Shown here: piece after piece, positions 50,701-58,554 of the stretch | How the letters are laid out: every line of letters starts with the position of its first letter | How positions within the stretch are numbered: position 1 is the stretch's first letter | Assembly: GCA_902789795.1 (NCBI GenBank) | Contig: CADAPM010000004.1 | Location: 186,001 to 250,000 of the forward strand | Direction: 5' to 3' | DNA: 64,000 nucleotides | Source of the DNA: an uncultured Eubacteriales bacterium | Lineage (GTDB): Bacteria; Bacillota; Clostridia; Christensenellales; Aristaeellaceae | Position numbers and translations under genes: made by a program | The notes under the pieces: model-generated | Database searches by the model: none | Seen by the model: only the letters and a program-made list of their open reading frames with translations | Told to the model about the DNA's origin: nothing

Positions 50701-50754
50701 AAAAAACTGACGCGCTGGATAAAAAACCCGTTTTTGATGCGTCCATCCGTCCGG
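50701..50754 (-). repeat. Right terminal inverted repeat
   Basis: Mirror image of 48844-48897, with the same 23-11-20 layout. Immediately outside it begins the heptamer array at 50758. Confidence 0.8.
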
Positions 50755-50757
50755 AGC

Positions 50758-50990
50758 CGGGAAGGGGCAGAAGGGAGAAGAGAGAAAAGAGAAGGGAGAA
50801 GTGATAAGAGATAAGAGATAAGTGATAAGTGATAAGTTGTGGTGCAAACGCCTCCATTTCACTGCGGCGTTTGATTGATTACAGGTCGCCGCTCACCATA
50901 GGGCCGCAGGCATATAAATAAAGCGGATCCCGCCGCTTGCGGAGGGATCCGTACCTGAACTTATCACTTATCTCTTATCACTTATCGCTT
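50758..50990. repeat. Heptamer-armed inverted repeat element, family 4
   Basis: The left arm (about 50758-50840) is a run of 7-mers that shifts in sequence along its length: GGCAGAA, GGGAGAA, GAGAGAA, then GTGATAA and GAGATAA. The right arm (about 50959-50990) has the inverted complement (CTTATCA, CTTATCT). The core holds hairpins such as GGATCC-rich CGGATCCCGCCGC...GCGGAGGGATCCG near 50921-50952. It lies downstream of the minus-strand gene ending at 51076 and touches the terminal-repeat element. 50991-51075 holds no gene. Confidence 0.8.
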
Positions 50991-51075
50991 GCATTCAGCG
51001 GGCGGATCGGGTGATCATCTCGTGCGCGGTGCGCGAGGCGCTTGCGCCCGCGGTGCGTGCGTGATACATCCGCCC

Positions 51076-51270
51076 CTACTCGGCATTAAGGTGCCAACCC
51101 GTGATACTCTGCGTTATTCCGCTCAGGGCCAGGGCGGCCAGGAGCCAGCGGGAAATGTCGTTGTCCACGAAGTTCATCATGGGGTTGAACTGGTCCAGCA
51201 CCAGGAACACGATAAACATCAGGGACAGGATGACGGTCAGGTGGCTTGCTATTTTGTGCAGCTTACTCAT
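51076..51270 (-). CDS. 64-residue two-helix membrane protein
   Basis: A short protein with two hydrophobic helices (about residues 12-30 and 42-58), separated by NPMMNFVDNDISR. Its gene overlaps the stop of the phosphodiester glycosidase gene by eight bases, so translation is likely coupled. Small proteins of this shape are found next to exported enzymes in Clostridia, but no function is known to me. Confidence 0.65.
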   Translation of the reverse strand: MSKLHKIASHLTVILSLMFIVFLVLDQFNPMMNFVDNDISRWLLAALALSGITQSITGWHLNAE

Positions 51271-52390
51271 GGTCGTTCACCTCCGCGATCAGAAGGGCGT
51301 CGCTGCTCTCGCGGCCGCCGCCCGAGGGGTCGTTGATGACGGCGTCCTGCCATACCATGACGGAGGAGTTGCCGCCGTCCAGGTTATAGGCTGCGGTGCA
51401 GCCCAGGTCATAGAACAGCTGGCTCAGGTCCGGCAGGGTGATGCCGGCGGACGCGCCGCGCCCATCCACCACGATCATGCAGTAGTGGCCCGGCTCATAG
51501 TAGCCGATGGCGGTGCGGGGATTGGCGGAAATGATGCGGTTGGTGCTGGCAAAGGAGGTGAGCACGCTGCCGTCGGTGTCCAGCAGCGCGGGCCCGAAGG
51601 TCCAGGCCTGCCACGCGCCGTCCTGGATGGCCTCCTCCACGGAGAAGGCGGAGCCGGGCATCACGCGCATGGTGCCGTCGTAGTACAGCACGCAGACGTC
51701 GCAGTTCGTGCGGTTCGCGCGGTAGATCACGCCGTTGCGGATGACCACGCCCTCATTGGTGTTCCCGTAGTAGTCGCCGTTCACGGCCAGGAGCGCGCTG
51801 TTCAGCGCCGCCATCCCGGAGATGCTGTCGCGGTAGCCGCTGCCGTAGGTGTTCCGGGCCAGGGCGGACTGAAAGCAAGTGATGTCCCGCACGTAGATAT
51901 CCGCCAGGTAATAGGTGATCCGGCCGTCCGCCGAGGTCTCCTCCGAGACGGAAATGGAGATGTCCGGGCTCGTATAGCTGTCCGCGGTGACCACCACCGT
52001 GTCCGTATACTTGTCTGCGAACTTCTCGGCGATGGGCGTATCGTCGGCCACGGTCTCCTCAGCCGCGGCCTCGGTCAGGGCGCTGCCGCCCTTGGAGTTT
52101 GAGCCGGTGGAGCGGCTGTTTTTGCCACTGTTCCCGCGACCGCCCCGGGCGGAAACCGTCATGTCCCCTGCGGTGGCGGAGGCGATCACCCATGCGCCGT
52201 CCGGTGCTGTGATCTCCGAACTACCGGCGGGGGAAGACTGGGCGGGATTCTGGATCACGATGCCCAGGCTCTGCTGCTGCCGGGGCAGTACGTGGTGGAA
52301 CAGGGCGAAAACGACCAGGGCGACGCCCAGCAGGACCAGGTCGATCAAAAGATTCTTGAGCACGGGATGCTTCTTCTTCACATTTTCCAT
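51263..52390 (-). CDS. Membrane-anchored phosphodiester glycosidase family protein
   Basis: A 375-residue protein. One N-terminal helix (LLIDLVLLGVALVVFALFHHV) acts as signal anchor, then a Ser/Gly/Ala-rich linker, then the NAGPA domain (about residues 180-375) with NGDYYGNTNEGVVIR, NPRTAIGYYEPGHYCMIVVDG and AAYNLDGGNSSVMVW. It is the second member of this family in the window but, unlike the one at 13072, has no peptidoglycan-binding domain. The ATG at 52390 follows GGAAGGAGG. Confidence 0.87.
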   Translation of the reverse strand: MENVKKKHPVLKNLLIDLVLLGVALVVFALFHHVLPRQQQSLGIVIQNPAQSSPAGSSEITAPDGAWVIASATAGDMTVSARGGRGNSGKNSRSTGSNSKGGSALTEAAAEETVADDTPIAEKFADKYTDTVVVTADSYTSPDISISVSEETSADGRITYYLADIYVRDITCFQSALARNTYGSGYRDSISGMAALNSALLAVNGDYYGNTNEGVVIRNGVIYRANRTNCDVCVLYYDGTMRVMPGSAFSVEEAIQDGAWQAWTFGPALLDTDGSVLTSFASTNRIISANPRTAIGYYEPGHYCMIVVDGRGASAGITLPDLSQLFYDLGCTAAYNLDGGNSSVMVWQDAVINDPSGGGRESSDALLIAEVNDHE

Positions 52391-52541
52391 CGGATGTCCT
52401 CCTTCCGTGGGAGCGATGACCTCCCAACGGCTCCAAGTGTAAGCGGGAAAGCTTAAAAGAAGGTTGAAACCCGCATCCCGAATTGTAACATCCGCAAAAC
52501 CGCGTTCTGCGTCCATGCGGCCGGATCATGCGCGCAAATAC

Positions 52542-52591
52542 TTGCAAATTTAACGGATTCGTGATATTCTTTGACAGACTATACAAAGTCT
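52542..52591 (+). promoter_or_regulatory. Promoter and possible operator of the DtxR-type regulator
   Basis: TTGCAA (52542-52547), 17 bases, TATTCT (52565-52570). Over the start region lies AGAC-N8-GTCT (within 52576-52591), an inverted repeat that could be an autoregulatory site. It does not match the classic MntR box. Confidence 0.4.
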
Positions 52592-52603
52592 GGAGGTGTG
52601 CGC

Positions 52604-52981
52604 ATGCAGATCATGAAATCAGCTGAAGATTATCTTGAAGCCATGCTGATGATGCAGGAACGCCACGGATACATCCGTTCCGTCGATATCGCTGCGGAGC
52701 TGGGCGTCACCAAGCCTTCGGTCAGCTATGCCGTCAAGCGCCTGCGCGAGGCGGGGTACATCACGATGGCGGAGGACGGGCACATTACCCTGAATCCTTC
52801 GGGACAGGAGATCGCCGAACGCATCTACGAACGCCACAAGGTGCTCACCAAATTGCTGGTGGACCTGGGCGTGGACGAGGAGACCGCCCGTGAGGACGCC
52901 TGCAAGATCGAGCATGATCTGAGCGTCGAGACCTTCGACGCGATCAAAAAGCACATGAAAGAGCACCATCAGACAGCATAA
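52604..52981 (+). CDS. DtxR/MntR-family metal-dependent regulator
   Basis: A 125-residue protein with the DtxR winged helix-turn-helix (DYLEAMLMMQERHGYIRSVDIAAELGVTKPSVSYAVKRL in outline) and the metal-binding dimerisation domain (ERHKVLTKLLVDLGVDEE, ACKIEHDLS). It is short and lacks an SH3 domain, like MntR, so manganese or iron sensing is likely. The ATG at 52604 follows TGGAGGTG. Its target is unknown; pgi follows by 48 bases with its own ribosome binding site. Confidence 0.88.
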   Translation: MQIMKSAEDYLEAMLMMQERHGYIRSVDIAAELGVTKPSVSYAVKRLREAGYITMAEDGHITLNPSGQEIAERIYERHKVLTKLLVDLGVDEETAREDACKIEHDLSVETFDAIKKHMKEHHQTA

Positions 52982-53029
52982 GGCTGGCCGACGGACGAGA
53001 GCCGCGGAACAGCGGGGGAGGATAATGAA

Positions 53030-54613
53030 ATGATCGCATGGAAAAACTTTTCGGAGCTCAAAGCCTATGAACAGCTCAAGTCCCTGCGGGGCAAGGTGAA
53101 GCTGCAGGAAGCCATGGCCGGCGAGGGCGGCGCGGAGCGCGTCAAGAAGTACGCCGTGCCCATGGGCGGCGGACTGACCTACCACTATGCCGCCAAGCAG
53201 GTGGACGAGGACGTGCTCAACGCCCTGCAGGCGCTGGCGGATGAGGCTCAGCTGACCGATAAATACGAAGCGCTGCTGAACGGCGAGGTCATCAACACCG
53301 GCGAAAAGCGCCTGGTGCTGCATCAGCTGACCCGCGGCCAGCAGGGCAAGGCCGTCACGGCGGACGGTGTGGACAAGCGCGCCTTCTATGTGGCGGAGCA
53401 GGAAAAGGCGGCGGCCTTCGCCAACAAGGTGCACGCCGGCGAGATCGTGAACGAGAAGGGCGAGACCTTCACCACCGCGGTGCAGATCGGCATCGGCGGC
53501 AGCGACCTGGGTCCCCGCGCCATGTACCTGGCGCTGGAGAACTGGGCGAAGGCCGAGAACACCTTCAAAATGGAAGCCCGTTTCATCAGCAATGTGGACC
53601 CGGACGACGCTGCGGCGGTGCTCAATGGCATCGACGTCTCCCGTTCCCTGTTCGTGCTGGTGTCCAAGTCCGGCACCACGCTGGAGACTCTGACCAACGA
53701 GTCCTTCGTCAAGGACGCCCTCAAAAAGGCGGGCCTCGACCCGGCCAAGCACATGGTGGCCGTCACCAGCGAGACTTCCCCGCTGGCCAAGAGCAGCGAT
53801 TACCTGGCCGCCTTCTTCATGGATGACTACATCGGCGGGCGCTATTCCTCCACCTCCTGCGTGGGCGGCGTCATCCTGTCCCTGGCCTTCGGCCCGGACG
53901 TGTTCGCGCGCTTCCTTGCCGGCGCCGCGGAAGAGGACGCCCTGGCCAAGTGCCCCGACGTCAGGAAGAACCCCGCCATGCTGGACGCGCTGATCGGCGT
54001 GTACGAGCGCAACGTGCAGGGCTATCCCAGCACCGCCGTGCTGCCCTACTCCCAGGCCCTGAGCCGCTTCCCGGCGCACCTGCAGCAATTGGACATGGAG
54101 TCCAACGGCAAGTCCGTCAACCGCTTCGGCCAGCCCGTGGACTATGTGACCGGCCCCGTGATCTTCGGCGAGCCCGGCACCAACGGCCAGCACTCCTTCT
54201 ATCAGCTGCTGCACCAGGGCACCGACATCGTGCCCATGCAGTTCGTGGGCTTCCGCCAGAACCAGCTGAAGACGGACGTGGACATCCAGGGCAGCACCAG
54301 CCAGCAGAAGCTGTGCGCGAACCTGGCGGCCCAGATCATGGCCTTCGCCTGCGGCAAGCAGGATGAGAACCCCAACAAGAGCTTCGCGGGCGGGCGTCCG
54401 TCCAGCGTCATCATCGGCGAGCGGGTGGCCCCGGAGGCCCTCGGCGCGCTGCTGGCGCACTTCGAGAACAAGGTCATGTTCCAGGGCTTCGTGTGGAACC
54501 TGAACAGCTTTGACCAGGAGGGCGTGCAGCTGGGCAAGATCCTGGCCAAGCGCGTACTGGCCCACGATACCGACGGCGCGCTCAAGGCCTTCAGCGACCT
54601 GCTGGACATCTGA
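53030..54613 (+). CDS. pgi: Glucose-6-phosphate isomerase
   Basis: Interconverts glucose 6-phosphate and fructose 6-phosphate. The 527-residue protein has the family signatures VQIGIGGSDLGPRAMYLAL, VSKSGTTLETLTNE, GGRYSSTSCVGGVILSLAFG and GTDIVPMQF, with the catalytic E in NGQHSFYQLLHQGTD. Length is in the range of the larger bacterial isomerases. Expression is probably high, as shown by the codon bias. A GNAT gene follows within one base. Confidence 0.95.
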   Translation: MIAWKNFSELKAYEQLKSLRGKVKLQEAMAGEGGAERVKKYAVPMGGGLTYHYAAKQVDEDVLNALQALADEAQLTDKYEALLNGEVINTGEKRLVLHQLTRGQQGKAVTADGVDKRAFYVAEQEKAAAFANKVHAGEIVNEKGETFTTAVQIGIGGSDLGPRAMYLALENWAKAENTFKMEARFISNVDPDDAAAVLNGIDVSRSLFVLVSKSGTTLETLTNESFVKDALKKAGLDPAKHMVAVTSETSPLAKSSDYLAAFFMDDYIGGRYSSTSCVGGVILSLAFGPDVFARFLAGAAEEDALAKCPDVRKNPAMLDALIGVYERNVQGYPSTAVLPYSQALSRFPAHLQQLDMESNGKSVNRFGQPVDYVTGPVIFGEPGTNGQHSFYQLLHQGTDIVPMQFVGFRQNQLKTDVDIQGSTSQQKLCANLAAQIMAFACGKQDENPNKSFAGGRPSSVIIGERVAPEALGALLAHFENKVMFQGFVWNLNSFDQEGVQLGKILAKRVLAHDTDGALKAFSDLLDI

Positions 54614-54614
54614 T

Positions 54615-55115
54615 ATGATCGACAGGGCGAAGGGCGAAGACATCCCGCGCATCCTGGAGCTGCTCGTGCAGGTCAACATGGTGCACCACAACGGCCGCCC
54701 GGATCTGTTCAAGGGCCCGACGACCAAGTATAACGCGGACGAGCTTAAAACGCTGCTCGCGGACGACCAGCGGCCCGTGTTCGTGTACCGGGATGAAAGC
54801 GGACGGGTCCTGGGCTACGCCTTCTGCATCCTGAAAGAGGTGCGGGGCGACCAGCTGATGCAGGACATCAGGACGCTGTACATCGACGACCTGTGCGTGG
54901 ACGAGAACTGCCGCGGCCGGGGCGTGGGAAGCGCCCTGTACCGCCACGTGCTGGACTACGCCCGGCAGGAGCGCTGCTATAACGTCACTCTGAACGTATG
55001 GAGCCTCAACGCCCCCGCCATGACCTTCTACCAAAAGTGCGGCCTCAAGCCCCAGAAGGTGGGGATGGAAGCAGTGGTGGGGAATGAAGACTTAAGACTT
55101 AAGAGTGAAGAGTGA
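54615..55115 (+). CDS. GNAT-family N-acetyltransferase, tail formed by a repeat element
   Basis: A 166-residue acetyltransferase with the GNAT core: the beta-4 segment TLYIDDLCVDENCRGRGVGSALYRHVL with the acetyl-CoA loop RGRGVGSA, and NAPAMTFYQKCGLKP. The start follows the pgi stop closely. The last eight codons (DLRLKSEE) and the stop TGA read into the left arm of a heptamer repeat element, so the element was probably inserted at the end of the gene and replaced its original stop. Confidence 0.85.
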   Translation: MIDRAKGEDIPRILELLVQVNMVHHNGRPDLFKGPTTKYNADELKTLLADDQRPVFVYRDESGRVLGYAFCILKEVRGDQLMQDIRTLYIDDLCVDENCRGRGVGSALYRHVLDYARQERCYNVTLNVWSLNAPAMTFYQKCGLKPQKVGMEAVVGNEDLRLKSEE

Positions 55116-55275
55116 AGAGTGAAGAGTGGAGTGTGGAGTTATGGAAGAAACTCCTCCGCTTTGCTCCGGAGTATTCTTCAACTGTTGCGGCACTTCGTGC
55201 GATATGGTTTGAAACTGCGCTTTGCGCAGTTTCGACCGCAACTTCACTCTCCACTCTCCACACTCCACCCTCGGC
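55097..55275. repeat. Heptamer-armed inverted repeat element, family 1, copy B
   Basis: The left arm (55097-55139) is AGAGTGA/AGAGTGG-type 7-mers. The core (about 55140-55241) has two hairpins, ACTCC...GGAGT and the perfect GAAACTGCGC-TTT-GCGCAGTTTC, with a GCAC-TTC-GTGC loop between them. The right arm (55242-55271) is CACTCTC/CACACTC-type. The core matches copy C at 56.6 kb in inverted orientation over about 100 bases and overlaps the GNAT end. Confidence 0.85.
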
Positions 55276-55320
55276 TTCCCCTTCCGCCCAAATACAACTA
55301 CACTAAAGGGTACTGAACGA

Positions 55321-56544
55321 ATGCGTGCTTTACCGATGATCCGGTCGCTGCGGGCGTCCGTGATCCTGAGCCTGATCATGCTCCTGCCGCTGTTTACGAT
55401 GACGGCGGAGCCCATCAGCGCTGCCTCCGGCCTGGTCATGTGCCTGATGATCGCGCCGGGGTTCCTGAGCATGACCGCCCTGTGGGGCGGGCTGCTGCCG
55501 GCCATCGTGGGCTGGATCGCCGCCGTGCTGATGGCGTGGCTGCCCTACGGCGCCGCCGCGGGCCTGAGGATGATCCTGTTCCTGCTGCCGGGCACTGTTG
55601 CCTTCCTCATCTGCGTGCAGAAGGGCGTGCCCTTCTTCCGCACCGCGCTGCTGATGATCATCGGCGAGGTGGCGGGCGGCTTTGCGGTGCTGATGATCAT
55701 GACGCGCCAGGCGGACGGCCAGCTGGCGGTCCGGCTGACGGAGCAGTACACCCAGCTCATCGCCGATTCCGGTATGCAGGACGAATGGCTGATCGTGATG
55801 CTCAGGGCGGGCATGGCGCAGCTGGATCCCTCGCTCTATCGCCAGGCCTCGGCCCTGACGGGCGGCCTGACCGCCCTGGGACGGGAGGAGCTGCTCCTCT
55901 CCTTCAAGGCGAACCTCACCGAGCGCCTGACCATGATGCCAGCGCTGCTGCTGAGCTACAGCATCCTCAACAACCTGGCCGGCCCGGGCATCGGCATCTA
56001 TTTCGGCCGCCGGAGCCTGATCCACACCATCGTGGACAAGCGCCGCAACGAGCTGTTGCAGAAGGTACTCGAGCAGCGGCGCATCCAGCTGGAGCACGGG
56101 CAGGTGCCCGATCCGGTGCGCCTGGAGAGCCGGGAGCAGCTGATGCGGGAGCTGAACAGCGACTGCGAGAGCGCGCTCAAGGACTTCCCGACTTTGCAAA
56201 TGCCGCCCTTTTCCAAGTGGCACCTGCCGCGGAAGATCGGCCTGATGGCCGCCCTGCCCGGATTGGGCTATCTGGTGGCTGCCCTGGCCGAGACGCCCCA
56301 GCAGCTGCTGGTGGGCAACATGCTGGCCAGCATCTTCTCCGCCCTGTACATGATCCAGGGCATGGCCGCGCTGGACTACATCATGGGCCGGGCCGACCGG
56401 GCCCTGGGCATCCGCTGTGTGATGCTGGGGATCGCCTACGCCCTCCTCTCCCGGATCCTCGTCGTCATCGGCATCGTCGACCAGCTCGCCAACTTCCGCA
56501 AGCTCAGACCGCCGCTGGGAGAAGGACTTTCAAGAGAAGAGTGA
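55321..56544 (+). CDS. DUF2232 (YybS-like) membrane protein
   Basis: A 407-residue membrane protein with eight or so helices. The position directly ahead of rplI-dnaB is where yybS, and usually gdpP, lie in Firmicutes. It starts RALPMIRSLRASVILSLIM and ends in the left arm of a heptamer element, which supplies the last residues (SREE) and the stop. AAAGGG precedes the ATG. The function of DUF2232 proteins is unknown. The middle part (about 130-180) is polar and may be a loop. Confidence 0.78.
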   Translation: MRALPMIRSLRASVILSLIMLLPLFTMTAEPISAASGLVMCLMIAPGFLSMTALWGGLLPAIVGWIAAVLMAWLPYGAAAGLRMILFLLPGTVAFLICVQKGVPFFRTALLMIIGEVAGGFAVLMIMTRQADGQLAVRLTEQYTQLIADSGMQDEWLIVMLRAGMAQLDPSLYRQASALTGGLTALGREELLLSFKANLTERLTMMPALLLSYSILNNLAGPGIGIYFGRRSLIHTIVDKRRNELLQKVLEQRRIQLEHGQVPDPVRLESREQLMRELNSDCESALKDFPTLQMPPFSKWHLPRKIGLMAALPGLGYLVAALAETPQQLLVGNMLASIFSALYMIQGMAALDYIMGRADRALGIRCVMLGIAYALLSRILVVIGIVDQLANFRKLRPPLGEGLSREE

Positions 56545-56700
56545 AGAGTGAAGAGTGGAGTTGTGGTCGAAACTGCGCAAAGCGCAGTTTCCATCCATAT
56601 CGCACGTAGTGCTGCATCAATTGAAGAATACTCCGTAACGCAGTGGAGGAGTTTCTTCCGAAGCTCCACACTTCACTCTTCACTCTCCACACTCTCAAAG
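56533..56700. repeat. Heptamer-armed inverted repeat element, family 1, copy C
   Basis: The left arm overlaps the end of the DUF2232 gene (GAAGAGTGAAGAGTG). The core (about 56561-56667) is the reverse complement of the copy B core with roughly 85-90 percent identity by eye, including GAAACTGCGC-AAA-GCGCAGTTTC and GAAGAATACTCC. The right arm is CACTTCA/CACTCTT units. It lies between the DUF2232 gene and rplI, where gdpP is often found. Confidence 0.85.
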
Positions 56701-56746
56701 TACCCCATATTAATGATAAAACTAACCAACGAAGGAGGACATATAC

Positions 56747-57199
56747 ATGAAGGTCATTCTGCTCACCGATGTCAAGGGCACCGGGAAAAAGGACGAGATC
56801 GTCAATGTGAGCGACGGATATGCGCGGAACTTCCTGTTCCCGCGCGGCGCTGCGGTGGAAGCGACGCCCGGCGCGGCCAAGGAAGTGGAAAAGAAGCGCG
56901 CGGCGGAGCGCGCCCGTGAGGCGGAGCGCAAGGCCACGGCGGAAAAGCAGGCCCGGGACCTCAAGGACAAGGTGGTCAAGGTCGAGGCCAAGTGCGGCGA
57001 AAAGGGCCGCCTGTACGGCCGCGTGACCTCCCAGGAGATCGCGGAGGCGCTGGAAAAGCAGCACCAGCTCAAGGTGGACAAGCGCCGCATCGATCTGAAG
57101 GAGCCCATCCGCGAGACGGGCGACGTGAAGGTCGAGATCTGGCTGTACCCCAACATCACCACCCGCATCATCGTCCGCGTCGTAGGCGTCGGTCAATAA
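56747..57199 (+). CDS. rplI: 50S ribosomal protein L9
   Basis: A 150-residue two-domain RNA-binding protein. The N-terminal domain reads [31 protein letters not shown], the L9 signature. A long helical linker rich in Glu, Arg and Ala joins it to the C-terminal domain ([16 protein letters not shown] and [17 protein letters not shown]). It lies three bases before dnaB. Strong RBS GAAGGAGG. Confidence 0.96.
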   Translation: MKVILLTDVKGTGKKDEIVNVSDGYARNFLFPRGAAVEATPGAAKEVEKKRAAERAREAERKATAEKQARDLKDKVVKVEAKCGEKGRLYGRVTSQEIAEALEKQHQLKVDKRRIDLKEPIRETGDVKVEIWLYPNITTRIIVRVVGVGQ

Positions 57200-57202
57200 A
57201 CG

Positions 57203-58543
57203 ATGGAACCGGAAAGAGTGGATTACAATCCGCTTCCGCCCCAGAACCCTGAGGCGGAGCGCAGCGTATTGGGTACGCTGCTGCAGGATCAGAACGCGGT
57301 CATCACCGCCATGGAGACCCTGAAGTCGCAGGACTTTTATGACCCGCGGCATCAGGTGATCTTTGACGCGATCTGCCAGGTGAACCGCCTGGGCCGGGCC
57401 GTGGACCTGGTGACGGTGGACGACGAGCTCCGCCGCGCCGGGCAGATCGACAGCATCGGCGGCACGGAATACCTGATCTCGCTGATCCAGAGCGTGCCCA
57501 GCACCGTCAACTGGACGCACTACGCGGACATCGTGCGCGAAAAATCGGTGCTCCGGCGGCTGATCGGCGCGTCCGGCGAGATCTCGCGCATGAGCTACCA
57601 GCAGCAGGAGCTGCTGCCGGACATCCTGAACCGCAGTGAAAAGCTGATCTTCGATATCGCCATGCGGCAGGGCCTGGGCGCGGAGCTGGAAGGCGCGCGC
57701 TCCATCCTGACGCGCACTTATGAGGAGATCGGCCGCCTTGCCAAGCTCAAGGGCGGCATCTCCGGCGTGACCAGCGGTCTCCGCGACCTGGACAAGTGCC
57801 TGACCGGCATGCACGGCGGCGAGCTCATCCTGGTGGGCGCGCGCCCCTCCATGGGCAAGACCACGCTGGCCATCAACATCGCCGCCAACGCCGCCCGCAG
57901 CGGCAAGACCGTGGCGGTGTTCTCCCTGGAAATGCCCCGGGAGCAGATCATGATGCGCATCCTCTGCTCGGAGGCCCGGGTGGACATGCAGGCCGTCCGC
58001 AGCGGCACTTTGAAGGATAAGGACTGGGACCGGCTCTGCCTGGCCCTGCCCACCATCGCCAAGATGCCCCTGTACGTGGATGACACGGCGGGCATCTCCC
58101 CGGCGCAGCTGCGCTCGCGCTGCCGCCGGCTGATCCTGGAAAAAGGCTTGGACCTGATCGTCATCGACTATCTGCAGCTCATGACGGCGGACGGGCGCAA
58201 CGAGAACCGACAGCTGGAGGTCAGCGAGATCTCCCGCAGCCTGAAGGCCATCGCGCTGGAGCTCAAGGTGCCGCTGATCGCCTGCGCCCAGCTTTCCCGC
58301 GCCAACACCCAGCGCTCGGACAAGCGGCCCATGCTGTCCGACCTGCGCGACTCCGGCTCTATCGAGCAGGACGCGGACGTGGTCATGTTCCTGCACAGGC
58401 CCAGCTATTATGATGACCAGGCGGATAAAAATGTGGCGGAGCTGATCGTCGCCAAGCAGCGCAACGGCCCGCTGGATACCATCAAGCTGAACTGGCTGCC
58501 CGAGTGCACCATGTTCACAGATCTGAAGATCGCTAAACAGTAA
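57203..58543 (+). CDS. dnaB: Replicative DNA helicase DnaB
   Basis: A 446-residue hexameric helicase that unwinds DNA at the replication fork. The N-terminal domain begins PPQNPEAERSVLGTLL. The RecA-like C-terminal domain has Walker A GARPSMGKTTLAINIA, Walker B LIVIDYLQLM and SIEQDADVVMFLHR. The pairing with rplI is conserved in Firmicutes. Confidence 0.96.
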   Translation: MEPERVDYNPLPPQNPEAERSVLGTLLQDQNAVITAMETLKSQDFYDPRHQVIFDAICQVNRLGRAVDLVTVDDELRRAGQIDSIGGTEYLISLIQSVPSTVNWTHYADIVREKSVLRRLIGASGEISRMSYQQQELLPDILNRSEKLIFDIAMRQGLGAELEGARSILTRTYEEIGRLAKLKGGISGVTSGLRDLDKCLTGMHGGELILVGARPSMGKTTLAINIAANAARSGKTVAVFSLEMPREQIMMRILCSEARVDMQAVRSGTLKDKDWDRLCLALPTIAKMPLYVDDTAGISPAQLRSRCRRLILEKGLDLIVIDYLQLMTADGRNENRQLEVSEISRSLKAIALELKVPLIACAQLSRANTQRSDKRPMLSDLRDSGSIEQDADVVMFLHRPSYYDDQADKNVAELIVAKQRNGPLDTIKLNWLPECTMFTDLKIAKQ

Positions 58544-58554
58544 GGAGTAACTAC

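Larger units (their letters stand above)
48844..50754. mobile_element. 1.9 kb element with 54-bp terminal inverted repeats and a D5-type helicase
   Basis: The ends 48844-48897 and 50701-50754 are inverted repeats. 23 outer bases (CCGGACGGATGGACGCATC and four A's) and 20 inner bases (ATCCAGCGCGTCAGTTTTTT) are identical. Eleven middle bases differ in part but keep the same length, giving about 49 of 54 matches. Inside are a 78-residue ORF, a D5/P4-type helicase, an attenuator-like hairpin and iteron-like repeats. No transposase, integrase or resolvase is present and no clear target-site duplication is seen. How it moves, or whether it still does, is unknown. Confidence 0.75.

Noticed and set aside
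48844-50754. P4-like integrative island with att direct repeats
   Set aside because: No integrase gene and no direct repeats were found; the ends are inverted repeats, so a classic att-bounded island is not supported.
50648-50857. Short minus-strand frame with a hydrophobic Leu/Ser/Tyr-rich repeat, resembling a membrane peptide
   Set aside because: The apparent helix is only the translation of the GATAA/GAGAA heptamers; no ribosome binding site is present.
50758-50990. Tandem 7-mers first read as a possible CRISPR or minisatellite array
   Set aside because: There are no unique spacers, units are only seven bases, and an inverted partner array exists, which fits the heptamer-armed elements instead.
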